Assembly (NCBI GenBank): GCA_902500995.1
Contig: CABVSR010000008.1
Span: forward strand, 62,001 to 126,000
Length of the DNA stretch: 64,000 nucleotides
Direction: 5' to 3'
Source: an uncultured Nitrospira sp.
Lineage (GTDB): Bacteria > Nitrospirota > Nitrospiria > Nitrospirales > Nitrospiraceae
Shown here: positions 33,754 to 43,850 of the stretch, piece by piece
How the letters are laid out: each line of letters opens with the position of its first letter
Numbering within the stretch: position 1 is the first letter of the stretch
Translations under genes and position numbers: made by a program
Notes under the pieces: generated by a model
Database searches by the model: none
What the model saw: only the letters and a program-made list of their open reading frames with translations
What the model was told of the DNA's origin: nothing

Positions 33754-33854
33754 TCAACCGGGCGGGCTCACAGCTGTCCAGCAGGCGACTGGAGGAATCG
33801 ACAGGAAAAAATGGCAGGTAGCGGCGGAATGCCGCGCCGGAAGTGAGACTCTCG

Positions 33855-34325
33855 TTACTTTCCGCAGAAGTAGAGGTAGAGGTCGGCGAACTCTTCGGCC
33901 GGAATGCCCAGATTGACCGGCTTTTTTGTGTTGCCGCACAAGAGCGTCCATTCCGCCGCGAGCTTCGCCAGCTGTTCCTCGCTCACCCCATGCGTGCCCC
34001 ACAAATTCACGGATGCGGAACTCAGCCGCACGGTCACTGTTCGGGTGGAGGGCCCGTAACTGAATTTGAATTCATGCCCCCCGCGAAATAACGGGATGAC
34101 ACCTTCTCGCGATCGCAGCCCCTTGTGTTTGCAGGTCGTGCACACCAGCGATTCCAACCCGCTCCGAGTATCGTATTCGGCAGCGCAGACCGTCATGCGG
34201 CCGCCGCATTTCTGGACCGGGCAACGAACCCCGTCGCGGTCTGTAAACGCCTCGTGGGAAAACGAGATGGGGGTGGATGAATGAGCCGGATCGCCTGCCG
34301 TCCCTGAACGATCGTTCTTTTGCAC
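33855..34325 (-). CDS. Hypothetical protein with paired-cysteine motifs
   Basis: From the GTG at 34325 (behind AGAGG, four bases away) the protein is 156 aa. A zinc-ribbon-like part (about 33-65) has VRCPVQKCGG, then VCAAEY and LVCTTCKHKG, giving two CxxxxC/CxxC pairs. The rest is beta-rich (HEFKFSYGPSTRTVTVRLSS) with an LLCGNTKKPVNLG stretch and ends in DLYLYFCGK. The open frame extends upstream to 34586 but the extra residues look non-coding. No family recognised; metal binding is inferred. Confidence 0.5.
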   Translation of the reverse strand: MQKNDRSGTAGDPAHSSTPISFSHEAFTDRDGVRCPVQKCGGRMTVCAAEYDTRSGLESLVCTTCKHKGLRSREGVIPLFRGGHEFKFSYGPSTRTVTVRLSSASVNLWGTHGVSEEQLAKLAAEWTLLCGNTKKPVNLGIPAEEFADLYLYFCGK

Positions 34326-34641
34326 AGTGACCTCTGCGGAAGGTTCAATCAACTGTGGAATCCCGCCCGGGCGCGCCGTCGACACGATGCCATGATTAAC
34401 TATGGCAAGTATATCAGACGCCACAACCGCTCCTGGCTGCACCGGGCCTATGGCCGCGCCGGTGGGAGACAATCGATGGCCGCTGACCGGAGTCCAGACA
34501 AGCCTCTGGTTTTCAGTCCGTGTTTCTCCTAATATCAGCCCTGACCAGGCGGCACTGTGCCACAAGAGGCGTGAAACCACAATCACTGTTCCCCTGCCGC
34601 CGGAGGACCGGCGGGAGCGGAGCCCGAAAGGACCATCGACC
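34326..34641. other. Divergent intergenic region
   Basis: Lies between two small hypothetical genes pointing away from each other, if the starts chosen are right. Frames are open on both strands but lack ribosome sites and protein-like composition. No promoter motif of note was found. Confidence 0.35.
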
Positions 34642-34986
34642 GTGACGGACGACTACGCGCGTAGGAAGGTGCAAGTCATCAAGGAGTTCCTCGAAACGCA
34701 ATTTCCCGCCCCCTATACCGTGGAGACTGTCCTACCGAGAAGGGATCCGCTCGCCGATACCAAATACAAGATCATCCTTAACAACGTCGTCGAACGCATA
34801 CTCCTCGTCTGTCCCGCCGTGGTCATGGACAGTTTTCCGACGCCGGACCTCCTGAAAGAATTGCTCGTATCACGCAGGATCATCGATAAGGTCAACGCGT
34901 CGACCGATTCCCGGATCTGCCATGACGACCTGGGCACCGATGATCAGAACTACCAGAAGCCCATCCGGTCCGTTCGAGGGCTCTAA
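34642..34986 (+). CDS. Small hypothetical protein
   Basis: From the GTG at 34642 (AAAGGA nine bases upstream) the protein is 114 aa, charged and soluble: TDDYARRKVQVIKEFLETQF, then YKIILNNVVERILLVCPAVV, and a helix DLLKELLVSRRIIDKVNAST. The frame is open further upstream (34402) but that part resembles the antisense of non-coding DNA. I cannot name the family. Confidence 0.5.
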   Translation: MTDDYARRKVQVIKEFLETQFPAPYTVETVLPRRDPLADTKYKIILNNVVERILLVCPAVVMDSFPTPDLLKELLVSRRIIDKVNASTDSRICHDDLGTDDQNYQKPIRSVRGL

Positions 34987-35131
34987 TAGGCCGGCCTTCA
35001 CTGCCCATGACGGTTCAGATCACAGGTCGATGCTGGGACAGATAGAATCACAGGCCCCGCGATTCGGGTGTAACGTGCAGAGAGCAGACAGGCAATCGAG
35101 CCTGAGCAGGCGGAGAGGTGCGGCCGGTATA

Positions 35132-35220
35132 TGGTGCGGGAGGCGGGACTTGAACCCGCACGCCATTGGTATGACACAGGATTTTAAGTCCTGGGTGTCT
35201 GCCGATTCCACCACTCCCGC
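35132..35220 (-). tRNA. tRNA-Leu (anticodon TAA)
   Basis: An 89-nt tRNA with a long variable arm as expected for leucine: acceptor GCGGGAG/CTCCCGC, anticodon arm CAGGA/TCCTG enclosing CTTAAAA with anticodon TAA, variable arm region TGTCATACCAATGGCG, T loop TTCAAGT, CCA encoded. It is flanked upstream by a good promoter. Confidence 0.97.
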
Positions 35221-35240
35221 GTCACGAACCGTCGCGGCGA

Positions 35241-35269
35241 AATCTAACACCCGGGTCCCGGAGGGTCAA
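35241..35269 (-). promoter_or_regulatory. Candidate promoter for tRNA-Leu
   Basis: On the minus strand TTGACC (35264-35269), a 17-nt spacer and TAGATT (35241-35246). The start would fall near 35234, about 14 nt before the mature tRNA. Confidence 0.55.
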
Positions 35270-35374
35270 GTTAGAGGAGAAAGATCTTCACGGCGATGCC
35301 ACGACCTTTCTCATACGAGTCAGGCCGTGGCACCACACCCTCTTTCGGAGACAATCTTTCTCGGGCATCACCGC

Positions 35375-35626
35375 TTAGGCGGCTTCCTTGTGATCATCCT
35401 TCTTCACCAACGCCTTGCTTCGTTCCACCATCGTGGAGACGCCGGTCTTGACGGAGCGGCTGAATCGGGTCGCTTGAAGCTGGGCTTTCCTGGCATAGCG
35501 GGCGACATCGCGCCGCGTCTCCGCCCCGGACTTCGGCGCCAGCAGTAAACCCAACGCCGCGCCCACAACCGCCCCGCCACCGATGATCGCTGCAATCTTG
35601 GCTGCTTCACGCCCCTTGGTAGACAT
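35375..35626 (-). CDS. YtxH domain protein
   Basis: An 83-aa protein with one Gly/Ala-rich hydrophobic helix (AAIIGGGAVVGAALGLLLAP at about 11-30) followed by the YtxH signature KSGAETRRDVARYARKA and a basic, helical C-terminus. YtxH proteins are small general-stress-associated membrane proteins of unknown function. The ATG at 35626 has GGGAGGA in front; an earlier in-frame start at 35653 is not needed. Confidence 0.82.
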   Translation of the reverse strand: MSTKGREAAKIAAIIGGGAVVGAALGLLLAPKSGAETRRDVARYARKAQLQATRFSRSVKTGVSTMVERSKALVKKDDHKEAA

Positions 35627-35653
35627 CGTGACTTCCTCCCTCTCGTGCAACAA

Positions 35654-35952
35654 GGTTAATGGTTCACTGACTGGCGAGTAGCTGGTTCTACATTACAGCA
35701 TCAAGTATGCCAGACCCACATCATGACGTTTCGAGCGGAATGTGCGGCATTCGATAAAGGAAGGTTAGAGGCGCCTCATCAAGGGTGCTGTTTTGTGAAC
35801 AACAACAGGAGACAACCGTTTCAGAAAAGCGACAGGTGTACGTAGGGAAGAGTCAGCAAATCGGCTCACCCCTTGCCTGGCGCGGCCCGGCGGCTTGCCT
35901 TGCAATGTGCATCCCGCTCACATAAGATCGCGAAACTCTGTGGAGTCCTTCT
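35654..35952. other. Intergenic region before lgt
   Basis: About 300 nt with no coding frame of substance. It should hold the promoters of the YtxH gene (minus) and lgt (plus), but I see no clear -35/-10 pair or RNA structure. Confidence 0.4.
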
Positions 35953-36786
35953 ATGCTGTCCTGGTTGCACGCCATTCCCTATCCCGATATCGACCCCGTC
36001 TTTCTGCGCCTGGGTCCCTTGCAGTTCCGATGGTACGGACTGATGTATCTCATCGGACTCACGCTCGCCTACTTCATCATCGAAGCTCGAGCGAGGGCTC
36101 AGAAGCTCCCGCTGAACAAGGATCAGGTCTATGACATGATCGTCTATGCCGCGGTCGGCGTGTTTGCCGGCGGGCGCCTGGGTTATGTGCTGTTCTATAA
36201 CCTGTCCTACTATCTGGAGAATCCCCTGAAAATCTTCGCGGTATGGGAAGGCGGCATGTCGTTCCATGGCGGATTGATCGGCACCATCGTCGCGTTGATC
36301 CTATTTGCAAAACGGCAAGGCATGACGGTGCTCACCGTTGCCGACCTTGCCGCCGGTGTGACCCCGGTCGGCCTCGGACTGGGGCGAATTGGCAACTTTA
36401 TCAACGGTGAGCTCTACGGGCGGCCGACCGATGTGGACTGGTGCATGGTGTTTCCTGCCGGCGGCATGGTTTGCCGCCACCCGTCGCAACTCTACGAAGC
36501 ATTTCTGGAGGGATTGCTGCTCTTTACGGTGCTGTGGTTGATCACCCGCCGTCTGCCGCCGCCGGGAACCGTGTTCGGAGCGTTTCTGGTCGGCTACGGG
36601 CTCTCCCGGATTATCGTGGAGTTTTTTCGCGAGCCGGACGCGCAGATCGGTTTTCTTGTGGGCTCGATTTCGATGGGGCAGATGCTCAGCATCCCCATGA
36701 TCGTCGCAGGGGCCGTGATCCTCGCCATCGCTTCCCAGCGCAAACCTCCACTGCGGTCAGACTCCGGCTCGGCCGCCCCGCTGTAA
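35953..36786 (+). CDS. lgt: Prolipoprotein diacylglyceryl transferase Lgt
   Basis: Lgt transfers diacylglycerol from phosphatidylglycerol to the lipobox cysteine of prolipoproteins in the inner membrane, the first step of lipoprotein maturation. The 277 residues have seven hydrophobic segments, FRWYGLMYLIGLTLAY, the GGRLGYVLFY and MSFHGGLIG motifs, and the family signature GLGRIGNFINGELYGRPTD (about 140-158). The many lipoproteins in this window are its substrates; lnt, for the last step, is at 61864. No ribosome site is evident before the ATG. Confidence 0.97.
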   Translation: MLSWLHAIPYPDIDPVFLRLGPLQFRWYGLMYLIGLTLAYFIIEARARAQKLPLNKDQVYDMIVYAAVGVFAGGRLGYVLFYNLSYYLENPLKIFAVWEGGMSFHGGLIGTIVALILFAKRQGMTVLTVADLAAGVTPVGLGLGRIGNFINGELYGRPTDVDWCMVFPAGGMVCRHPSQLYEAFLEGLLLFTVLWLITRRLPPPGTVFGAFLVGYGLSRIIVEFFREPDAQIGFLVGSISMGQMLSIPMIVAGAVILAIASQRKPPLRSDSGSAAPL

Positions 36787-36807
36787 CTGCGACAATTCCG
36801 GACGGCG

Positions 36808-37212
36808 TTACTTGGGGTGGGCGTCCATCCAGGATTTCTTCTCCAGGGTCAGCTCACCATCGTACTTTCTGAGCGGCGGAGCATCCCAGATCACTTTGTT
36901 GCCGGGAGCCAGATTGGCTGCGGCGACATAGTGTTTCCTGGCCTCGGCTTTCTCACCCAGCTTCTCAAGGGCCAATGCCAGATTGTAATGCGCCTCGGCG
37001 AGCGACTGGTCAGACCCGATCGTCGCCAGATAGGCCTCGCGCGCCCCGGCCCAGTCTTCTTTCAGGAGCAATTGATTGCCCCGCTCCAACTGTTGACTCA
37101 CTGCCGCGGTCGTTCCATCCGGCGCATGGAGCGGCCGTACCTCGGTCTTTCGCGGCCCCGCACAGCCGATGACCGCGACCGTCACCATGACCATCCATCC
37201 GAGTCGTTTCAT
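36808..37212 (-). CDS. TPR lipoprotein
   Basis: A 134-aa lipoprotein with lipobox VAVIGC (Cys at 17) and a short TPR region: LERGNQLLLKEDWAGAREAY, then LAEAHYNLALALEKLGEKAE and ARKHYVAAANLAPGN. It ends with a lysine-rich tail. Periplasmic membrane anchoring is expected; the role is unknown. It follows the addA-like gene on the same strand with 15 nt between, so it may be cotranscribed with addB-addA, although it has no obvious link to DNA repair. Confidence 0.75.
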   Translation of the reverse strand: MKRLGWMVMVTVAVIGCAGPRKTEVRPLHAPDGTTAAVSQQLERGNQLLLKEDWAGAREAYLATIGSDQSLAEAHYNLALALEKLGEKAEARKHYVAAANLAPGNKVIWDAPPLRKYDGELTLEKKSWMDAHPK

Positions 37213-37227
37213 GCCCGCTCCTTGTCG

Positions 37228-40200
37228 TTAAGCCGGAACCGTTACACCCAGCCGCACAAACAGAAACTCAAATCCTGCCACCGGTTCTCCCAGTGCCTGC
37301 GTGACCGCCTCCCGGTACAACCGCGCCTGCTCGCGATAGATGTCCGCTCGCGCGGTGACCTCATCGGGCCGGATCATATCCGTCTTGTAGTCGGCAATCC
37401 AGAGCCGGCCGTCGAAACGGTACAAGAGGTCAATCGCGCCTTCTAAAATCTGCCGACCCTCATGCCAGGGAATGAGAAACGGCATTTCCCGCCCGATCAC
37501 CGTCGCTTGCTTTAGGCGATCGTAGGCAGGGGACTGCACGAAGGTCTGGAGCAGCCCGTGAACTTCATCGACGATCGCCTGCCCAGCCTTCGTCTCCAGG
37601 TCGTCGAGCGCCAGTGACGCGGCGGTGATGGCCGCCAGCTGCGATTTCGCATCAGCGCAGAAATCCCAATATTGCAGCACCCGGTGCACAATCGTCCCGA
37701 TGGCTTTTCCCTCAGGTCCACCCTGTCCCCGCCGGGATGGTGAGGCAGTCGAAAACATACTCGCCGCGGGCTTCCGGACAAAATCCGACGGTGAGACGAT
37801 GAGAGCTTCCCCCTGCTGTTCGCGCCACAGCCGGTCACGTTGCGCCCAGCGATCGAGGATCCCTTGATCGACGGCGCCTTCCTCCAGCACCGCCACCGGT
37901 TGCCGTATCCGTGACGGAGGGCGGTCTTCTCCCATGAGGATCGTCTGCCGCAGGCCGGCGCCTCCTACCGCGAGATCGCCTTGCCCGTCCCCGTCCAATT
38001 CAGTCCCGGCCGCCTGTTCCAGGAGATCCAGAAGGGCCCCGCGCACCCGGCGTTTCGGCAGGGCTCCGGACAGCACCAGGGATTCGCGCGCCCGAGTCAT
38101 GCCGACATAAAACAACCGGCGGCGTTCGGCCTCTTCCCGTATACGCGCTTTTTCCGCCACCAACACCGCTCCCGCCGTGCACCGGCCGACGAAATCGAGC
38201 CCCTGGACGCCGGTTGACCAATCGTGCCAGATCTGAGGCCGCGCGGACCCTTGACCGGCCCCGTCCCCATGGTGCAAGCCGGCCAGGATCACCACAGGGA
38301 ATTCCAACCCTTTGGCCTTATGGATGGTCATCACCCGGACCGCATCGAGCGTATCATCCGACAACGCGCTTTCCGCCTCGTCCGGTTCCTCGCTGAGTCG
38401 CGCGAGCATCAGCTCGACAAATCCATTCAGCGTGAGCGCCGGGCGATCAGCCAGGTCCACCGCCATCTGACGGACCTTCAAGAGATTGGCCACAGCCTGT
38501 TCGCCGTGAATGGAAGCCGCAGCCAATTCAAGCAGGGGAAGATGCTGAAATATCAGATCCACGACCGCGGGCAACGGGCAGCGGGGAGCTTCTTCATGCA
38601 ACCTTGCCAGCACCGCATACAACCGCCCGAGCGGCTGAGCGTGGGGGCTGCTCCAACCAGCGAGCCGATCGACGCGACGATAATCCAGTGCCTGCGCATC
38701 CTGGAGGCTCACCAGCGCGGAATCCGGCAGGCCGCCCAGCGGTGATCGTAAGAGGCCCACCAGCGCGATGCGATCGTGGGGGTTCTCGATGCAGCGGAGG
38801 ATGTTCACCAGGTCGATGACCTCCTGCCGGCGATAAAAGTGCTTCTCCCCGTCGATGAGATACTGAACGTCATGCCGCCGGAGCGCCTCCAGATAGTCTT
38901 CTGCCTGAGTCAATTTGCGAAAGAGCACCGCGATATGGCCGGGCCGCAACTGGCTGTCAGGGCCTGCCGCCGCTGCATCCGCTGCCGCCGGTCTGAGTAA
39001 CCGGGAGATCAGAGTCGCCATCTGCTCCGCCTCTACCCTGGTGGCCGCCGCCGAATCCAGGCTTCCCTCCTCTTCCGGCCTCACCAGGCGGAGTTCGACG
39101 CCGGACAGGCGAAACGGACTCGATCGACCGGGTTGCGCCGTCAGCGCGACGTTGGGCGGCTGCACCGACGGTTGCGCCACCAAGAGACGATTAAAGACTC
39201 CGTTGACCACGTCGAGCACCTGCGCATGGCTGCGAAAGTTTGTCGCGAGTTCACAGCGTAATGCGCCGCCCCGCTCCAGCCGCTCGACGACATGATCGAA
39301 GGCTTCGATATCGGCCCGCCGGAAGGCATAAATCGACTGCTTTGGATCGCCGACGATGAAGAGTTTTCCCGCTTCCAGCTCAAGATCGCGCCAGGAGAGT
39401 GATTGCTGCCCCGGTTGTTCGGCCAGGTACAACACGATTTCGTATTGAACCGGATCAGTATCCTGGAACTCATCGACCAGCAAGGCGCGATAGTCTCGTT
39501 TCAGCTGCTCGCGTATCATAGGGTGATCGCGGAGCAGGCTACGTGCCTTGCCCACCAACCCGTCGAACGTCAGCCAGCCTGTATCCAGAAACGACGTGCG
39601 AAGCGAGAGGACAAAAGGCACGAGCACATCGAGCAGCTGGCTGAGCAACCCATGATCCACCTTGAGTAACCGGTTGGCGATCCGCTGCAGCGATTCAGCT
39701 TCGTCGAAGTCTTCTTCCGACCAGCCGGCCGGCGCCTTGCCGAGCTCCTTGGCGAGTAATTCGCGGCACTCCGCCGGACAGGTCTCGACTCCCTGCAGAC
39801 CATCGCTCAGCAACCGGCCGAACAGGTCCACCATCGCGTCGAGCATGAGCTCGACTTTCCGCCGTTTCTGGCCGTCATAGCGGGACAGGAGGCGTGCGGC
39901 TTGCGCCTGTCGCTCCGTGAACCAATCGCAGAGCGCCTGGGGCAACCGGCCCTCAGACAGCTGCTCCCTCAATCCATCGAGATCGATCAACTCGCTGTGG
40001 AGGCTGTGGGCCAATTGCCGTAGGTCTTCCAAGTTGAAAGCTGCCAGGAGCGTGCGCCAACGCCCATGATCTGGTCCCTCCGGCCCCAATTGACGATCCA
40101 ACCAGAGCTCCCATGCGCCGGTGAAATGCTCCTCAAAGCGCGATCCGTCCTCATCCGTTTGAAAGGTCGGGCTGACGCCGGCCTCGACCGGATACAGGCG

Positions 40201-40620
40201 TAGCAGGTGAGCGGCAAAACTATGCAACGTGCCGATCTGCGCCTTTTCAAGATCGCGCAGCGCGGCTTCCGCGCGGGCCACAATGTCGTCCGTCGTCCAG
40301 CCGAACCGCAGACGCAAATCGGCCATCGACACGGTGCCGCTCCCGGCGGGATTGTCCCTGCCTTCGGGATACACCAAGGCACGCAGCCGCTCGCGCAAAC
40401 GCAGCTTCATTTCCGTGGCCGCCTTGTTGGTGAAGGTCAAGGCCACGATGCGCGAGAGATCCAACGGGTCAGCCCGGCGCATGAGGAGATACAAGAGCCG
40501 GTTCACCAGCAGCGTGGTTTTCCCCGTTCCCGCTCCGGCAATCACCACGACGTTGCGGTCGAAGGTGGTCGCCGCCGCTTCTCGGGCCGCGTGATCGGGA
40601 ATCTGCGACTGCTCAGTCAC
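37228..40620 (-). CDS. addA: AddA-type helicase-nuclease (UvrD/RecB family)
   Basis: A 1130-aa protein that, with AddB, resects double-strand breaks for recombination. N-terminal UvrD helicase with Walker A AGAGTGKTTLLVNRLL (about 27-42), VALTFTNKAATEMKLRLRER, LLVDEFQDTDPVQYE, VGDPKQSIYAFRRADIE, the ATNFRSHAQVLDVVN and VMTIHKAKGLEFPVVILAGL motifs, and a C-terminal PD-(D/E)xK nuclease (GTIVHRVLQYWDF; LEGAIDLLYRFDGRLWIADYKTD). The start is the GTG at 40620, which overlaps the addB-like stop by 8 nt and leads directly into EQSQIPDHAAREAA. A further upstream start in the same frame is unlikely. Confidence 0.92.
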   Translation of the reverse strand: MTEQSQIPDHAAREAAATTFDRNVVVIAGAGTGKTTLLVNRLLYLLMRRADPLDLSRIVALTFTNKAATEMKLRLRERLRALVYPEGRDNPAGSGTVSMADLRLRFGWTTDDIVARAEAALRDLEKAQIGTLHSFAAHLLRLYPVEAGVSPTFQTDEDGSRFEEHFTGAWELWLDRQLGPEGPDHGRWRTLLAAFNLEDLRQLAHSLHSELIDLDGLREQLSEGRLPQALCDWFTERQAQAARLLSRYDGQKRRKVELMLDAMVDLFGRLLSDGLQGVETCPAECRELLAKELGKAPAGWSEEDFDEAESLQRIANRLLKVDHGLLSQLLDVLVPFVLSLRTSFLDTGWLTFDGLVGKARSLLRDHPMIREQLKRDYRALLVDEFQDTDPVQYEIVLYLAEQPGQQSLSWRDLELEAGKLFIVGDPKQSIYAFRRADIEAFDHVVERLERGGALRCELATNFRSHAQVLDVVNGVFNRLLVAQPSVQPPNVALTAQPGRSSPFRLSGVELRLVRPEEEGSLDSAAATRVEAEQMATLISRLLRPAAADAAAAGPDSQLRPGHIAVLFRKLTQAEDYLEALRRHDVQYLIDGEKHFYRRQEVIDLVNILRCIENPHDRIALVGLLRSPLGGLPDSALVSLQDAQALDYRRVDRLAGWSSPHAQPLGRLYAVLARLHEEAPRCPLPAVVDLIFQHLPLLELAAASIHGEQAVANLLKVRQMAVDLADRPALTLNGFVELMLARLSEEPDEAESALSDDTLDAVRVMTIHKAKGLEFPVVILAGLHHGDGAGQGSARPQIWHDWSTGVQGLDFVGRCTAGAVLVAEKARIREEAERRRLFYVGMTRARESLVLSGALPKRRVRGALLDLLEQAAGTELDGDGQGDLAVGGAGLRQTILMGEDRPPSRIRQPVAVLEEGAVDQGILDRWAQRDRLWREQQGEALIVSPSDFVRKPAASMFSTASPSRRGQGGPEGKAIGTIVHRVLQYWDFCADAKSQLAAITAASLALDDLETKAGQAIVDEVHGLLQTFVQSPAYDRLKQATVIGREMPFLIPWHEGRQILEGAIDLLYRFDGRLWIADYKTDMIRPDEVTARADIYREQARLYREAVTQALGEPVAGFEFLFVRLGVTVPA

Positions 40621-43600
40621 CGGCCACCTTCTGGGAGCGCACCTCTCGCAGGGCACCGGCCAGGGAGGAGCGGCGGGCCCGCCACCATGTGGGCTGATGA
40701 GTCTTCCGGCACGCTGTCGCAAACTCGCAGTAGCCGCAGTAACTGGGATCCGGCGTGATGAAATGGCGTCCGCTCCGGATACCCTCGGTCAGCAGTTGCA
40801 ACGTCCTGCTCAATGCCGGACCGGAGGGACCTTGCCAATCAGCAGTGGAAAAAGACGCGCGCTCGATCGGAGGCTCGCTCTGGGACAGGAGATAGACAAA
40901 CTCCACCTGTTCAGGCTGAGAGGTGGTTGCATGTTCATCAGATCCGCCGGCGGCCATCAAGGCATACAGCGCCGGTTGGAGCCGCTGTGCGCGTAGCGCG
41001 GCTTGCAGGAGTTGACGGTCTTTCGTATCCATCCGGCCCTGCGCGCGATATTTGTAGTCGATCACGCGTATCGCCCCTGAAATCGGATGGCGGTCGAGGC
41101 GATCCCACCGTCCATGCAGCGGAATAACATCCCCTCCCGTCCCATCGGGCAGCGTTCCCCCTGCTTCGACTTCGCATGCGACGGGAATACATCCAGAGGT
41201 GACCGCCGCCTCGCGATCGACCTGCACCGTCGCTTCGACGAGGCCCCGGACTCTGTCCTGGGCCAATTGCCAAGTGAGGAAATATCCTGTCCCATGAGTC
41301 AACGCGTAGGCGGCGAAGGCCTGCGTCACGGCTCGAGCGACTTCCCTTGAAACAACCGCAGCCGACGAAGCGGCGTCCACCCAGCCCTGCCGAATCAACG
41401 CCAGGTAACACAGCCGCAAAGCGTCATGGCAGAGTTGCCCCATCGCGGGCGGAGACAGTTCCATCGAGACTGTCTGCCGTACCGCTTCAAGGCCGAGCAC
41501 CTGCTTTGAAAAATAGAGAAAGGGGCAACGGGCATAGGTCTCCAGAGCGGTCGGCGAGACCCCGCGCTCGCAGATTCGCGTCCAATGAGCGGTCGCATCC
41601 GCGAGCAGGCCGTCGTAGGCGCCTAAAGCCGGCAGGCTGCTTTCGATCAGGCCTTGCGCAGCCTGGCCATGGGTAAACAGGTCTCCCTCGCGCCCGGCGG
41701 CGTTCAAGAAGGCCGACACGTCGCGGCCCTGCAAGACAGTGCTCACCGCGAGTTCTTCCCTCGTCAACAGCGGCGGGAAGAACAGCGGTAAGACGGCGCG
41801 ATCCTTCCACCGGCGGGGCAGGGCCAGTAGAGACTCGGTCTCGGAGGAGCGCGGGGCTGCTCCGATGGCATCCAGATAGCCCGACGGTGCCAACGCCCGC
41901 CCGCTCGCGTCTGCCCGTTGGTACGACAGGTACAGCCGCTCACGCGCCGAGGTCCGCAGCAGTTCGAACAGCAAGGCTTCTTCTGCGTAGCCCTGCAACT
42001 TCTGATCGATCTTGTAGCCCAGCGTTTCGCTCAAGACCAGGCGGTGGCGGTCGCGTAAAAATCCGTCTTCGTGAATGAAACGGGGGAACACTTTTTCGTT
42101 CATGCCGATGATGAACAACGCGCGGAATCCCGATCCTCTGGCCGCCATCGCATCCAGTACCTGAACGCCACGGTCGGACGGCGGAAGCAGTGCATAGGCC
42201 GTTCGTTCCAGAATCTCCTCGAAGGTGTCGGTCCATTGCTGCCAGCTGATGCGGGCATCCAGCCGATCCAACTCGCGGAGTTGCGCGAAGACCCCGGCCA
42301 GAGCTTCGGTGACGAGGCCCGTCTGTTCCGGCTGCGCCTCCGTCTCAACGAAATCGGATTCACTCAACGGGATGGAAAGATGCGCCCCCGCCAGCGCGCA
42401 GAAGGCATCCGTCAACGCGGCATATCCACCGGTCTCCGGCAGACTCGCGACATCGGCGAGCAGCGGCGAGAGGCAGTCCCAGAGAAGCCGGAGCTGCGGC
42501 CCGTCTAGTTGGAGGGCGTCGAGTTCTTCGGTGAAGGATTCGTCACCGGTCGAGGCCAGGGATTCTAGACGTCCCAGCTGCTCCACCCGCCGCCACTCTT
42601 GCTCGCCTCGCGTAATCCCCAACGCATAGATGGCCAAGCGCCAGAGGTCCGGACGCGGGGACACCCGCCCCTGCGAAGTCGCTGATCGGCGATTCCAAGG
42701 CGCGGTGATCACCTCCAGCATGGACGGCCGGTGGAAATCGTTCCCTTTGAGCCGGGCCAGATGCAGCAGTGTTTTGACCGGCGGCTCTTGCAACAACGGA
42801 ACCGTCGCGGTCGAGACAAAGGGAATGCGATGCTGATCGAAAACGCGCGTGAGCCCTGACTGGTAGGGTGTCAGCGTACGTCCGACTACGCCGATTTCCT
42901 CAAAACTGTACCCATGGGTTTCGACCAAGGTGAGAATCTGTTTGCAGACCAGCGCCAGTTCGTCGTCGATACCTGCGGCGTTTCGTACCTCAAGCGATAC
43001 TTTGACTCGTTCAAAATCGGAATCCATGCGTGACGTCGCAGGTCGATTGGGCACGCCGGAGTTTCCGGCCAGCGGATACAGGTGCCGTTCCAGAAACTGT
43101 TGCGCAAACCCGTAGGCAGGCTGCGCATCGACCGGAAAGTACACGGTGACCGGAAGCGTGGCGGCCAGGGATTCCAGCAATGTCAGCTGCGTCTGCGTAA
43201 GATCGTAGGAACCGTAGTAGCAGAGTTGATTCAGGCCGCGAAGAAACGGCGAGGCAGGCACATACTGCGTGACGAGCGATGCCAGGTCGTCCGGAGACCC
43301 GACGCCTAAGGCGGCACTTCCCTCACGGACAGCCGCGTACAAGGTCAATAATCCCTTCAGCTTTTCTCCATCCTCCGGCGCAAATTGCCCCTCCTCTACC
43401 GCGCGTATCGCCACGGCGGGATCCACGGTCGCATCCTTCAAGTCGCGCAGGCTTGCCCACAGCGCCGGCCAGGCTCCGCTCGGAAGGCTGGACAGGCGAA
43501 GAGATTCGGTGTGCGGCAATGGACGTTGCCCGATCAGGCGCAGCAGATGCTCAAAGAAGAGATCGGATACGAGATCCATCTGCGGTGGCGGGCCTGCCAT

Positions 43601-43843
43601 TCCAATGGTGCGACGTTCATGATCCAGATGCAGGGCCAGCTGATGAAAGGTGAGAATGCGCACATTGAGCAGCGCCAGCCCCTGCTCAAGAATCAGGAGG
43701 CGTTTCAGGGAGCGACGCAGATGATCGGAGGGCACAATGATCGCGAGGGACGCTAGGGGATCGCGCGATTTTACGGCACGGAGATCGTCAAGGAGATGGG
43801 ATTGGAGCGTGGGATGAAATGGGCCGGTTACGAGACGGAGCAT
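40613..43843 (-). CDS. addB: AddB-like nuclease subunit with Fe-S cluster motif
   Basis: A 1076-aa partner of AddA: a helicase-like but degenerate N-terminal part (IIVPSDHLRRSLKRLLILEQ, RILTFHQLALHLD) and a C-terminal PD-(D/E)xK nuclease (LHGRWDRLDRHPISGAIRVIDYKYR). Cysteines that would hold an Fe-S cluster lie in ETYARCPFLYFSKQVLG and CGYCEFATACR. The addB-addA order and overlap match the classic pair. The start is an ATG at 43843. No Chi sequence can be inferred from the genes. Confidence 0.88.
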   Translation of the reverse strand: MLRLVTGPFHPTLQSHLLDDLRAVKSRDPLASLAIIVPSDHLRRSLKRLLILEQGLALLNVRILTFHQLALHLDHERRTIGMAGPPPQMDLVSDLFFEHLLRLIGQRPLPHTESLRLSSLPSGAWPALWASLRDLKDATVDPAVAIRAVEEGQFAPEDGEKLKGLLTLYAAVREGSAALGVGSPDDLASLVTQYVPASPFLRGLNQLCYYGSYDLTQTQLTLLESLAATLPVTVYFPVDAQPAYGFAQQFLERHLYPLAGNSGVPNRPATSRMDSDFERVKVSLEVRNAAGIDDELALVCKQILTLVETHGYSFEEIGVVGRTLTPYQSGLTRVFDQHRIPFVSTATVPLLQEPPVKTLLHLARLKGNDFHRPSMLEVITAPWNRRSATSQGRVSPRPDLWRLAIYALGITRGEQEWRRVEQLGRLESLASTGDESFTEELDALQLDGPQLRLLWDCLSPLLADVASLPETGGYAALTDAFCALAGAHLSIPLSESDFVETEAQPEQTGLVTEALAGVFAQLRELDRLDARISWQQWTDTFEEILERTAYALLPPSDRGVQVLDAMAARGSGFRALFIIGMNEKVFPRFIHEDGFLRDRHRLVLSETLGYKIDQKLQGYAEEALLFELLRTSARERLYLSYQRADASGRALAPSGYLDAIGAAPRSSETESLLALPRRWKDRAVLPLFFPPLLTREELAVSTVLQGRDVSAFLNAAGREGDLFTHGQAAQGLIESSLPALGAYDGLLADATAHWTRICERGVSPTALETYARCPFLYFSKQVLGLEAVRQTVSMELSPPAMGQLCHDALRLCYLALIRQGWVDAASSAAVVSREVARAVTQAFAAYALTHGTGYFLTWQLAQDRVRGLVEATVQVDREAAVTSGCIPVACEVEAGGTLPDGTGGDVIPLHGRWDRLDRHPISGAIRVIDYKYRAQGRMDTKDRQLLQAALRAQRLQPALYALMAAGGSDEHATTSQPEQVEFVYLLSQSEPPIERASFSTADWQGPSGPALSRTLQLLTEGIRSGRHFITPDPSYCGYCEFATACRKTHQPTWWRARRSSLAGALREVRSQKVAGD

Positions 43844-43850
43844 CTAGACC